A stretch of 64,000 bases of DNA from Prunella strophiata. Its lineage: Eukaryota; Chordata; Aves; Passeriformes; Prunellidae. The DNA lies in assembly GCA_036583965.1 (NCBI GenBank), contig JAZBQD010000026.1, positions 1,736,001-1,800,000 of the forward strand. Reading direction: 5' to 3'. Shown here one piece after another: positions 1-38,815 of this stretch; position 1 is the stretch's first letter, and the number at the start of each line of letters is the position of its first letter. The position numbers and the translations under genes were made by a program. The notes beneath the pieces are model-generated. The model was given only the letters and a program-made list of their open reading frames with translations, was not told where the DNA came from and ran no database searches.

Positions 1-523
1 ATCTGAGATGATGGTGGGACACAGAAACTGGCAGAACCAAAAAGCCAGACCCTGAGTCAGAGCCCTCAGAGCACACCCGGTAACACAGGCAGGAAAATCC
101 AAATGAAAGGGAGAAAATCATCCTAAATTCCATTTAGTGCAGCTTTTCCATCAAATCAATGTCAATAATGGAAGGATTAAAGGGCTGTGGCTCCCTGAGT
201 GCCTTGCTGGCTCTCTCCATGATTCATTAGAGATCAGGGTGCCACAATTACCCCAAACTGTGCCTTCCCTGGGCTCCAGGACAGCCCCAGGTAATGTTTC
301 TCCCCTCGGTGAGTGCAGTGATTCCCCTCCTCTGTTCTCTCCCGTGCTGTATTGCATCCAGGCCATATGGATAGAAATCCCTGCATATCCATATGCTGCA
401 GGATGTGATTCAGGCTGCTGTGACTGTGTCTGTGCACTGTGCCTGGTTCTCCTGCACAGCTGAGGTTGCATGTCCCCTCCTGGCTGGTGCAGCTGGGCTC
501 ACTCTCGACTCTTGCTTCTCTAG
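1..523 (+). other. KDRL: KDRL intron upstream of exon A (partial)
   Basis: This precedes the acceptor ctctag at 518-523. The juxtamembrane and transmembrane exons are not in the window. I see no other feature here. Confidence 0.75.
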
Positions 524-27879
<27,356 letters not shown>

Positions 27880-29922
27880 GCAGTGCCCCTCAGAGGCTCT
27901 GCTGTGCCCCCAGGGAGCCTGGCTGAAACAGGAGGGAATTCTGCTGGGATAATGCTTCACATGTCTCTTCTGGCACATCTCAGATGGGATTAGAAACAAT
28001 TTAAGAGCATCTTCTCTCTTCTCTTTAAAGGCCTATTGCAAGATCTGCAGTGAATTGATGCCATTCTGTCCGTCAGAGTTGTGGTAGGAGCTGTAACCCT
28101 GAACTGCTGCCACTCCTCCCCCAGGCTGGGGCTGTTCATTGGCACTGCCAGGTTCCTGCATCCCCATTTCACTCCATGAGGGTCATGCCAAGCTGGTTGG
28201 GAACACAAGATCCCACAAGATCCAAGCTGCAGGCCCTGATACATCCTTCAGGGATTGGTTAGGCCAGTGCTGAAGGGATCTGTTGAAAACAGCAGCAGCA
28301 CATGAATGTTTGGGGCTTGGAGAAAAGCTGAAATACCCTTCCTAACTTGGGATTTCACCTCCTGTAAACATTTCTGAAATATTCTGCAATCCAAGCTATT
28401 TTGGTTGCAATTTGGTTTTAATAATTTCCAGTGCCCAGAGGATACACTCCTGAAGATGGCTTGGCCCAGAGCAAGCTGGTAGTGCTGGTGTGCCTGCTCT
28501 TTGGGGTTAAATCTGATGCCCTGGGCTTTCCCCTTGTTCAAACAGCAGTTTATTCTGCAGACATGCAATAGGGAACCTTGCTGGAGATGCTCTGTAATGG
28601 TTGCAAGGCAAAATCACTGCCTTAAGTAAGAACCTTCTCAAGTCAAACAGACCTTCCCAGCTCACACACACACCTTTGTGTGAATGTGCAGAAAAACTCA
28701 CTCAAAAACTCACACACACCCTTGAGGCACCAGCAGGGCAGCAGCATTTTGATGTTTCCTTTCTGCACACAGGCTATTTACTAAAACAACACACAAAACA
28801 AAAAAAGCATTTCCTCTGGGTTCTGTGGGGGTGCCCAAGGGTTTCACCCTGGGGATGCTCTCCCTGTTAAGCTGCAAGCCCATGTGACACACAATTCTCT
28901 CTGACTGTCTTGCCAAGGTAAATACTGGTATCATATGCAAAGCCCTTCCTGGGTTCAGGGTAATTCAAAGCTTTTGTTGCAGCAGAACTGAAAGGATCAC
29001 AAATTCTCCCATGTGAGACACTGGCAGTGGGTTTGCCCCTGCCCCAGAGCTGTGGGTGGCAGGGACTGTTACAAGTGTGCCCAGGTGCCCTGCGTGCCCT
29101 GTGCATCATCACAGCAGCCTCACAAATCAGTAAATAGTCCTTAGCCTTTCATGTGCTCTGTAACAATCAGAGTTGGCTTTAAAATTTAGGAAGGGAAAGG
29201 TCTCCAGGTTGTGAGGAGAAAAAAACCAGGATGAGCAAGATGTTCACTGACAGTGAGGGCTGTAACCTCCTGAGTTACAAACTGATCTGTAAATGGCTCC
29301 CTGTGCAGTTTCCTCCCAGCTCTGCACAGCCCTTTCCTTTTCTCCCTTGATTTGACTTCTTCAGTGGAAAAAGAATTTTTTTTCATGATTCAGACTAGAG
29401 GGGGATGAAATCCAAGCCTTGCAAAATGATGCTGTTACCTTGGCAAAGACAGCTGCACGCCCTCGCAGCAGCGAAGGAAGTTTTCTGGATGAGTGCTTGC
29501 AGTGGCTACACTGAAGGAATCACAAACAAGCCTCAGGTATTATCAAAGGGGAAAACAAATCTCCAAACCCACACCATGTTAACTGTGAACTCTCAAGCAT
29601 CTGAAGGATGGGCTCTGGGGAACTGCACTGCTTCTTCTCCTTGACTTCAGAGTCCCTTGTTGATCACCTGCAGTCCCTCCAGAGCCCCCTGCTCATAGTG
29701 CACCTGCTAGATAGGTGTGGGCTGTATTTGCTTTGTGGTCATTTTGCACTGCTTTGTATTTTAGTACCTATGTATTGAGCTGGTCATAGAAGAGAAGAAA
29801 CTACTGGGACAGAATTCTGATGAGCCCCAGGAAGCTCATTGGACTGGTTTTTCATCAAACACTATTAGCTATCTATAGCTCTGATCAATCAACGGATTGC
29901 TCAATCAATCAGTTCTTGTGGA

Positions 29923-29928
29923 AATAAA
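29923..29928 (+). terminator. KDRL: Possible proximal poly(A) signal
   Basis: AATAAA about 2.0 kb after the stop, followed by tgactgatgggg. It is the first canonical hexamer in the 3'UTR and could give a shorter mRNA. Confidence 0.3.
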
Positions 29929-32676
29929 TGACTGATGGGGCAAAGGAAAAGAAGGTGCAGACTGTGTGTGGCTCTGCTGTTGATGGTCTCAGCTGGAGAT
30001 GTTTGTTACTGCACCTTGAGCTGGAGGGTGAGAAGATGGGAAAAACCTTCCCTGAGGAACTCTGAAATGTAGGAACAAGACCTGCACGTGTGCTCTGTGT
30101 TCTGAGGAAGCATGGGGAGCTCTGCTGGGAGAGCTGAGCTCTTGGCCTGCCCTCCTCTGAAGGATGAGCTGCAGGGGCTTCTCCAAGAGCAGAGGCACAG
30201 GAGTGCGTTTGGGCAGCGGGGCGCAGCGGGAGCCAGAGCCCCTCTGGCTCTCAGTGCCATCATCACCTTTCTGTGCCACCTGAGCTGCTGCAGCAGGGCA
30301 CGGGCTCCAGTGCTCGAGATGTTTAAAGCCCTGGTTGCACTGACAGCCCCAAAACTGAGAGCTCCTCTGCAGTGGCAGAATTGAGAGCATCCTGAGCACA
30401 TCCAGTGATGGGAGGCACTGACTGATCTTTGGGCAGCTGTTTCCAATGGTATTTCATGGAAGATTTTTTCCTCCTTATAGTAAATGTAACAAGCAAAAGT
30501 ATTGCCTGAAAAGTATTATTGAACATATTCTATTTTATTTACTAATATTTTGTTTGTCCTTCTCTCACCTCCCTTAATTTAATTATTGTTCTCTTCTTCC
30601 AACGATGTATATAGTGTACCCTGTAGCAACAAATATAGTATTTCATTTATATGGTAAAATTTGTAACATCTTAGTCCAAAGAGAAAGAACTACCCAGATG
30701 TAACAGAGTTAAGTATTGTACTAAACATTTCACTAATGCTTGCAGGCCAGGCTCCAGTTTACAGTGCCCCACTAGTGCCATGGCACAGCAGCTCTCTTGG
30801 CTGGGAGTGTCTCTGCCTCTCACTTCTTCTGCATGTTATTTAGTTTCACTTAGGAAACAGGAATCTGGAGGAATTTGGCAGGTTTATCTCATTCCTGGAA
30901 GTGTCACCATGTGCAGATCGTGTTAAAGGTGGGGGATTTCCACTGCCTGGGTTTTAATTGGAGGCTGGTGGATTGGCTAGAGGATCAGAAGGGGTAAATT
31001 GTTTAAATGATGTGATGTTTTTTATTTTTTCAGACTTCTCAGGGATTCTTACTCGACTCCTGTCTGCCAGCTGCTTTCTGTAACCTGAGCTCAGTGGGAT
31101 CTGTACTAACATGTACCTTTGTTGCCTTTGATGGTGCTCACTCCTGCTGGTTTTGTGCTCCTGGAAGCCCAGAGAATCAGGGCAGAGGAGCTCGGAGCTC
31201 TCCATGGAATTGTGTTGTCTCTTCTCCAGCAATCACCTCCCACTTAGGTGTCCAAGTGCCTTCACCTGCATGTTCTTGTTCAGGCTGGTGTTCTAACAAT
31301 CTCATGTCTCCTCTTTACTTTTCATCTGTTTCTTGTTATTTGCTCTCCCAGTCCCTTTGGATTGCTTTGCTCTGCCTTTTCCCTAAGACCAGGTATAGGA
31401 TCATTTCACTGCTGTTTATCCTGTGCTTGCAAAGGCTGAACTAGATAATCTAAAGTGAGATTTTCACATTAAATCCTCTCTATATAGCCAAGGAAAACTA
31501 GTTTGTATTAGTTTGTCTGGAAGTCTCTTTGTGTCCTTCCCTGAATAGGAGAAGCTTTTTAATCTACTGATTTTTCACTATTGGTGTCTGGAGCAAAATG
31601 AAGGCTGGTGACTGTGTGAATGTGATCCTTCCCAGAGTCCTTTCCTCAAACAATGAGGTTTCTATGAGGTTCTCCCAAGTTATCCCCACAAGAAAGTGAT
31701 CCCCAGCAAGATGTATCCCAAGTGTCTGCTTGGGATATCAAGGAAGTCAGATAAAACTCAAAGTCTGAGTAATGGTGTCAAACAAACCCCCTGACTGCTG
31801 CAGGTGAGCACACTTAGGGCTCCTGCAGACCTCAGCTGCTCTGCTTGGCATCCCACTGACACAAACCCTCCCTCACTCACCTGCTTGGCAAATGCCAGGA
31901 CACCCCAGGGCATCCAGGGGTTTCTCCCACTGGATTTGCTCTCCTGTTCACTGCAGGAATGCCAGCTGCCATGTAAGCCTGGAACTGGCCAGGCTGCTTC
32001 CTGATTTTTCCCCTCACTCATCCTTCATGTCCTGCCTCACTTTGCAGATTCCATCTGGCCTATCCCAGCTCTGGGGATGTGGGCTGGGATCCCCAGATCC
32101 AGGATCCCTAAATCCCACCAGCACCAAGGGGACACACCAGGAACTGTTTGCAAGCAAATAGCTACAGAGCAAGATAAGCATTATCAGGTTTCCCTGAACA
32201 CAGGAATTGCTCAGGATCAGCATCATACTCACAGAGCAGCCTAGAGGTTTTTCCTTATCATACAGTGAATTAAAAACACAAAAGGCAGCAATAATTCTTT
32301 TTTTCCTCCCTGAAAATGTAATGGGATCCATTTTCCTGGGTTTTTACTACACCACAAAAGAACAGAAAGAATTTTGCCAAAGTCACAGCACCAGCAGCAT
32401 CTTACACAAGTAAAATTCAGGGAGGAGTTTGGGATTTGGCCTTCTCAGGAGTCAGGCAGTACAGGAGGTGCTGAGCCCAAGCACTGGGTGGTTTGTTTGA
32501 CATTGTTATTTCCATTTTTGTGAACACAGAATGGAAAACCTGCTGGCCTGGGTCAGCTGGGACCACAAGGGTGACAGGGAGAACAACGTGGGATGCACTG
32601 AGCAGTGTCCTGTTCTCCTGGCAGCACTAAATTCATTTTTCCTTAGACCTTGAATTGTCAAAGCAGCCACTGAAAA

Positions 32677-32768
32677 CTGGGAAAAGCCAGCAACTTGGGA
32701 CCTACAGAAATAAACTAAGGAACACTGGGAAAAGCCAGGAACTTGGGACTTACAGAAATAAACCAAGT
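32677..32768 (+). repeat. 48-bp tandem, about 2 copies
   Basis: ctgggaaaagccag followed by aacttgggac and tacagaaataaac recurs with a 48-bp period (32,677 and 32,725), close to the end of the predicted KDRL 3'UTR. Each copy contains an AATAAA. Confidence 0.85.
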
Positions 32769-32890
32769 GCCATGTTCAAACCACCAAGGAATGTTTGTCT
32801 GCCATGTTCCTGTCTGTCTGAAGAATGTATGCACTGAAAACAACGCTTTCTTATGTAGTCAAAAATTGTACTGTATCTATTAACCAAAAA

Positions 32891-32896
32891 AATAAA
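32891..32896 (+). terminator. KDRL: Poly(A) signal AATAAA, likely KDRL 3' end
   Basis: A canonical hexamer sits in an A/T-rich setting (aaaaaataaaaagattctat) with a GT/T-rich downstream element at about 32,927-32,945. It is the best cleavage-signal arrangement downstream of the stop codon. Confidence 0.55.
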
Positions 32897-33672
32897 AAGA
32901 TTCTATATTTATACAGCCCAGGGCTCCTTTGTGTCATCTCTTGGTTTGAAAAGCGTTGTCCTTGAAGCAGAATAAAAATAAATAATGCAACAGTTTTGAG
33001 AGACTTTTGCAAGGCATAGATCTCATCCAAATTTCTACAGGGGGTTCCAAAGTTAGGACAGAGGCTGCCACACTGCTCAGAGGGAACTGCCCACTGTGTT
33101 TGCTTTAAAGATTCACAGATCTCTGAAAAAAATGGGCAATTTGCTGGAGAAATGCATCAAAGCAGCCTCTGCCAAGAACAGCCCGTGGAACACAGACATT
33201 GTGTCAGGTTACTTCTAAAATATCTCAATAAATGGGGCTGAGAGAGAAGAGAGAATCACAATTCTGCCTGCTAAGGACAGCCCATGGTCACCAAAGCGTG
33301 TCAGTACAGAAGGGTGTGAAGATAATCTGCAGAACATGAGGGCACCTGGGGCTTGTTCAGCCTCAAAATTCCGGAGGTTGTGTTGGATTTGGCTTGCCAT
33401 AATATTCTAAAAGAACACCATTAAATAAATAGTTCCCTACATGTTACTGAATTTTCTTTTGAATGAACTCTGCACTGTTGAAATAGAAATTATTCCATGC
33501 TCTCCATTTGTAGTGAAGGTTTAACATTCAGAATGCCAAGGGAAAAAAACCTCCCAGCTCCATCCAAATGCAGCAGACCTGCTGCCATTTTCCTCACCAG
33601 CTGGCTGTTTTTTCTGGAATACCATTCCTATTCCTCTTTCCACTTTGGTGGTACCAGCAGAAAAAAGTGAGA

Positions 33673-33697
33673 TTTTTTTTTTTTTTTTTTTTTTTTT
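33673..33697 (+). repeat. Poly(T) run, 25 nt
   Basis: Uninterrupted T25. It could be the antisense poly(A) tail of a decayed retrocopy or a simple repeat. No retrocopy body is recognised beside it. Confidence 0.9.
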
Positions 33698-34026
33698 ACA
33701 TAGTGACAAATACCAGTTTTTACTCATGGCTTAAAATAAATACTGGTATTGGGAAACAAAAAAAAAGAAGTGTGTTAGAGTTTCAGAGGCATTCTTCCAT
33801 TAGCAGCCTTAAAAGTTATTGGGCTGTGTATTTTGCCAGTCACATTAAAAACTATGAAGCACTCAAGTCACTTCAAACATTTTAGTTTCTCTTCATTCCC
33901 TGTTCCAAACACTCCTAGAAATAAGTGTCTAAATTATACATGTCATTTGAAATGCAGCAATCTCCTTTCATCCCCATAATGAGCAGGAACATTCTTCTCT
34001 GTAAACTGAAGAATGTTTTAGCTCCT

Positions 34027-34085
34027 TACGTAAGGCGTGAGTCACCGCGGAGCCGCCTTCCCGCGGAAACCGGCGGATTCGAGAG
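34027..34085. promoter_or_regulatory. CpG-dense patch with AP-1 site
   Basis: Ten CpGs lie within about 60 bp of otherwise AT-rich sequence. The patch includes a perfect AP-1/TRE site (tgagtca) and two ccgcgg palindromes. It lies 1.1 kb past the predicted KDRL poly(A) site. A regulatory role is inferred. Confidence 0.4.
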
Positions 34086-36951
34086 GGGAAGCAAAATATA
34101 CAAAATTAACTCTGATTTGCTTTTAGCACCAAATGTGAATTATTAATCACACCCAGCTTGAGTTACACTTGTGGAAGGGACTTTGCTGCAGTGAGGCTCA
34201 GAAAGGAATTTGGGGGAAAAAGGGCAATGCAGAAATGGAAGCTTTGCTCTTAGGTCTCAGCCAGGGGATGTAACTTCTCCATGCCTTATTTTGCTGGATG
34301 GGATGGAAAAGATTTTTGTTTTTACAGCAGCAGCATGTAGAGAGGCCAGGTCAGAAAATCCCAGCCTAAAGTATCGAAGCTTGGTGGCTTTGGGTGATAA
34401 GAATCCCAGGAGAAAATAGGAGTAGCAAGAGAAAGATTTAGGATTAAGATACACAGATTTGGTGGTGGTGACATTAGAAAGCTGAGAAGAGAATTCAGCT
34501 GATTTCCAGCCAAGTCCTTTTTCCTTCCTCCCATAATCAGACTTAACTTGAGAAGGTTTTTAAAGTGCAAAGGTTTAGAAAGAGTAGAAAATGCTGTTCA
34601 TTTTCAGTGCTTTGGACACACTGAGGCCATGAGCAGTAGATGATAATGTTGTGTCAGAACCTTCCAGTATCCCACAGCTTCCAGAGGCTCCCATCATAGC
34701 CAGTTTGTGGTGGCACAGGGAATGTCCACTGCTGGCTGCACTGGGATGAGCTGGCTCTGTGGGGAGGGTGGAAGAAGCCCTGCAAGGACCATAAAGTAAT
34801 TGTTCTTCTGTCAGCACAGTCAGTGATGAGTGGCAGTTGTTCCTACAGCCTGATGAGATTCATTAAAACTCTTGAGAGGAGAAACTGCTCTGTCTAAACT
34901 CCAGGAAATCCCAGCTGGGGCAGTTCACTCCACCTCCCTCCACCAGGCACAAAGTGAGAGCTGCCTGTTCCTCTCTGCAGGCAGTGAGGACTTTACTCCA
35001 TATCTGCACCAACCACAAGGGCAGAGTAACGTGGCTTCTAAATACTCCTGGTCCAGATTTCCTCAGGGAGCCTTTCAGAGAGGGCTGTGGCTCCCAGGAA
35101 CTAACAGGACTGAAGCTGCCATAATGCCAAATGTCAGGATCATGAAATAAATCAGGAGAGCCTCCCATATTCTTGCTGTGAGTTTGTCCCTCCTGATGTG
35201 TGTGATCCACACAGAACCCCTGGGGCTGATTCCAGCCTCTTCCTCACTGAGCAGAAATAGCACCCACTAAAGAAGAAATATTTCCTCTGAGCTTGAAGCT
35301 GTTCACCTTCTGGGGCCAGAGATTTTTTTTCAGAGTGTGAGCTGAGCACAGAGGAGATTAAGAGATGGAGTTATTCTGTCAGACATTCCCAGACCTGTGA
35401 GCACATGGAAGGAGCTTTGGTTGAAATGAGAACCTACAGCACTCTGTGAAAAATGAGTAATCCTTATAACCCAGCCCAGGAAAGGGTAGGAACAGATGTC
35501 CACAGGGTGCTCCTGGCTAAATCCATGGTATGGATGCTACAGGATTAAGCCCATCTCTTGCATATTTTAGGGCAAACTGCAACTCCACAGGTGGTTTAGT
35601 CAGTTTGGTGATGTCACTCAAAATTATCTGATCCATCCAAACAAAGGCAAAAAGTACTCTTTCAAATATTAAGAGTGACATCAGGAACCTTATGGCATTC
35701 ACTGAGGACAAATCCTGCACTTGAGAAGGACTAAACCCTCTCTGTGACACATTTTGGGGCTGACAGACCCTGCTCTGTGCAGGAGGGTTGAGTTTGGACC
35801 TCTTGAAGTCCCTTCCATTCTCAATATTCCAACAGCCAAGTCTGAGTCATTGTTTCATCCTAGCAGGCAGAAAATCACCAGGATAACCCCAAGCCACTTA
35901 GGCCTGGCCTTTCCAAGCAGTGGAGATGGGGCTGGTGACTCACCTGGAGCCTTGGCAGGGCTCTGGGATTCCTGGAAAGTTGAGTCTGCTAATAATTAAT
36001 GACTTTTTGTCTGTATCCAAATAAAAGATGTGGCAACCCTGATCTCACATAGCAAAGTGAAAGAAAACAAATTACATTCTTATTGTATAAAGAAAAGCCT
36101 AAGTTGGCTTTTCTAAGAAAACTTCCAGGCAATTTTACCTCACAGCTTCATAGATACTCTTGTGCCTTTTGCTTTTTCCTCCTGCTCTTCTGCTTCACTT
36201 GCCTGTTGACAAACTGATGCATTTATCACCCCTCAATAGTGATATTAGACAGCAGCTACTCATGTCCACTCTATTAATTGTGAACTGTCCACTTCCCCAG
36301 GTCTCTTTCAGGGAAAAGATTCATAATGCCATGATCATCTGGAAAGTCAAGTCTCCAAAATCAAGTCAAATTCCTGAAATCATTAGAAAAAGTTTTTAAA
36401 AACCTGAGTCTTCTCCTTTGTAGATAAAGCAGGAATGTTTCTCTCTGGTGTCATGTGGGGGAAAGAGGCCCAAGCACTTGTCAGTAAATAATACACTGAT
36501 CCTTGTCTGAGTCAGACATGATGAGTGTTTCTCCTTTTACCACAATTTTTTCTGCTCATAATTGTTACAGTGAAAACTCTGTAATTTCTGGCTTTTCCCT
36601 CTTGTCTTTCTTTCTTCCCCTGTAACATTGTTAAAGAAAAATTCAAGCCTGACAGCAGGCAGGATCAAAGAGACCAGGAGCATAATGAAGTCCTTGTTTT
36701 TCCTCTAAAGAAAACTCATCCCTGGAACTCCCATATGTAGGGCTGTGCCTTCTGCCCTTCCAGGAGGAGCAATATTAGCAGGACTTTTTAAAGCTAGGAC
36801 TACACACTCAGTGATCCTCAGGGCCAACAGAACAAACCTGGCATCTCTGGACACTCATCTTGGAGCAGCAGTTGTTATTTTTAAACTGGACCATTGTCAC
36901 AGTGAATTCCTCAAAATCCCAAAGGTTAAGTTGTTTTTCATAACTATGCAT

Positions 36952-36999
36952 TAAAAAGAAAAAAAAAAAAAAAAAAACAACAGGAAAAAAAAAAACAAC
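36952..36999 (+). repeat. A-rich run
   Basis: Two long A runs separated by caacagg. Simple sequence or a retrotransposed tail. Confidence 0.85.
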
Positions 37000-38554
37000 A
37001 GCCAACCAAGAACTTTATTATTTTCTGGGAGAGTTTTGACCTTTTATTCATGTATATTTTTCAAAGCCAGCCCTGCACTGTTTATGCCCCAAGCTAGAAT
37101 GTCACAAGCCATCTTAGCAGGGAGCAGAAGCACAGAGACAGGCAGGGTAAGGCAAGGAGAGCAGGTGGGAGGGCATGAGGAGCAGCAGGCTGGGGGATTG
37201 AGGTAATGGGTTCCTCAGTCTTGTCTGCTGGAGCACCTGGGATGGACAGGATTCATCCCTCCCTTTCCCCAAAGGCTCTGAAACAAGCACCAAACCCCTC
37301 CTGACACAACATCACGACTTCAGAGCTCCATGAGGAAGGACAGGAGGGTGGAGGCAGCCAAGCCCTCATCTCCCCAAGCACTGGGAGAGCTGGATCCAAA
37401 TCTGCCCATCACAAAGGACTCCTTGCCTGGGTGATGGATTGTTTGTGAATCCAAACTGCTCTGGAGGCTGCAGCAGCAATTCCTGCTGCTGTCAGGATGA
37501 CTCACAGCCAGCTCAGACACTGAGACCTATTGACTCAGCATCCCTCCTCTGCTGAATGAGATTTTCCTCTGTGCTGATGGAACACTCTTTGGCCTTGATG
37601 TTAATCTTTGAATCTGTGAGATCCCAGATGCCTTCAGGATGTTGTAATGAATGGGAAGTGCCAACAGATTGCAAAGGAAAGTGAGGTTGTCTTCTTCCTT
37701 GCACTTGGACCATTATTTCCTTCCAGGCAGGAAAAAGGCAGGAACTGAGGAGAACATGGGTGCTGTTCTTCAGGTGATCTTCTGAGAGATTGGCCACTGG
37801 TGCATTGCTTCTCTCTGCTCTGGGAGCACAGACCTGCATCAAACCTCCTCAAAGAGCCCCAGAGGAGTGCTGACCCCACAGCTCTGTGTCTCTGGGAGCC
37901 AACATTCATCCCAGCCATGGGAAGGAAGAAGATTCCCAGCTAGCAAAGAGAAAAGCAGACTCCAGATGTACTCAAGAACAGATTTTACCTTTCAAAATAC
38001 GGGCAGAAATCTTCTCTGGACTTCAGCAGATCACAGCCCTCTAAAGAAAAATGTAATGCAATGCTGCACTAAATCATGGTCAGTAATTCCCTCCTCCTAA
38101 CATTATCCCAAGGGTGGCACAATTAACAATAATCTATTTATTAGGAGTTCATTTAGTACACAGGTGCCAGGGACTTTTTTATTTCAGTAAGACTAACACC
38201 CTTCTGTTTTTCTGGTTTAACCCCATTCAGTAAAGAAGAATATTTTAATGGGCTTAAACACCAACTACTCACTGAGTAATTTGTGAGTAAAGACCTGTTC
38301 ATGCTGCCCTACTCCAGCCTGATACAATGGGGAAAGACCTGAAAAGGGAAAGTAAGAACTCTTGGGAGCAGGAAAATCCATGCAGGGGCAGCAGGATCTT
38401 GGTGCTGTGGCATTAATAAATTCTGCCACATCCAGGATTTTGTTAAGTCCCCCTGACCATAACCAGACAGAGCTGCACTGATGTAGTGATTACATATCCT
38501 CTGAACAGAGAGAGACATCATTCTCCCAGGAAAATCCTGGGAAACTGTGTAGAA

Positions 38555-38815
38555 ACTATAAGAAACTTAAAGGAAAAAATTCAAACAATTATTAACTCTC
38601 TTTCTATAACCATTATTTATAAATATAGTTCTCTAAAGTATACTATTCATAAGTCACCAATAGTATAACAATTTTCCACTTTAAAACCAATCAAGTCTTA
38701 AATCCACCATTATTTCTATAAAAACTATAAATTTATAATAATAAAGTATCTTTTCATACTTTCTAAATCATAAAATCAATACTAATTAGTACCCAACTAA
38801 AAACCTACTACCACA
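38555..38815 (-). mobile_element. G-poor block, possible divergent LTR-type repeat
   Basis: The + strand has very few G over about 260 bp. Read on the minus strand it includes gattggttttaa next to a ttaa-rich context, resembling the 25.1-25.4 kb block (aatgattggttttaagg at about 25,331). It may be a divergent member of the same repeat family. The boundaries are approximate. Confidence 0.35.

Larger units (their letters stand above)
27880..32915 (+). other. KDRL: Probable KDRL 3'UTR (~5 kb)
   Basis: The sequence after the TAG at 27877-27879 carries no credible splice or coding structure. It has an AT-rich part with ATTTA pentamers (about 30.5-30.7 kb). It ends near a strong AATAAA (32,891) followed about 35 nt later by a GT-rich stretch (ctttgtgtcatctc). 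An earlier AATAAA at 29,923 could give a shorter form. The end is inferred, not shown by transcript data. Confidence 0.55.

Noticed and set aside
28660..28720. Ca/Ac-rich phrases as a CRISPR or satellite array
   Set aside because: Only short cacacaca runs, with no regular repeat-spacer pattern. CRISPR arrays are not expected in vertebrate DNA.
34040..34085. tRNA gene suggested by ggattcgag
   Set aside because: The phrase resembles a T loop, but no cloverleaf stems or A-box fit around it.
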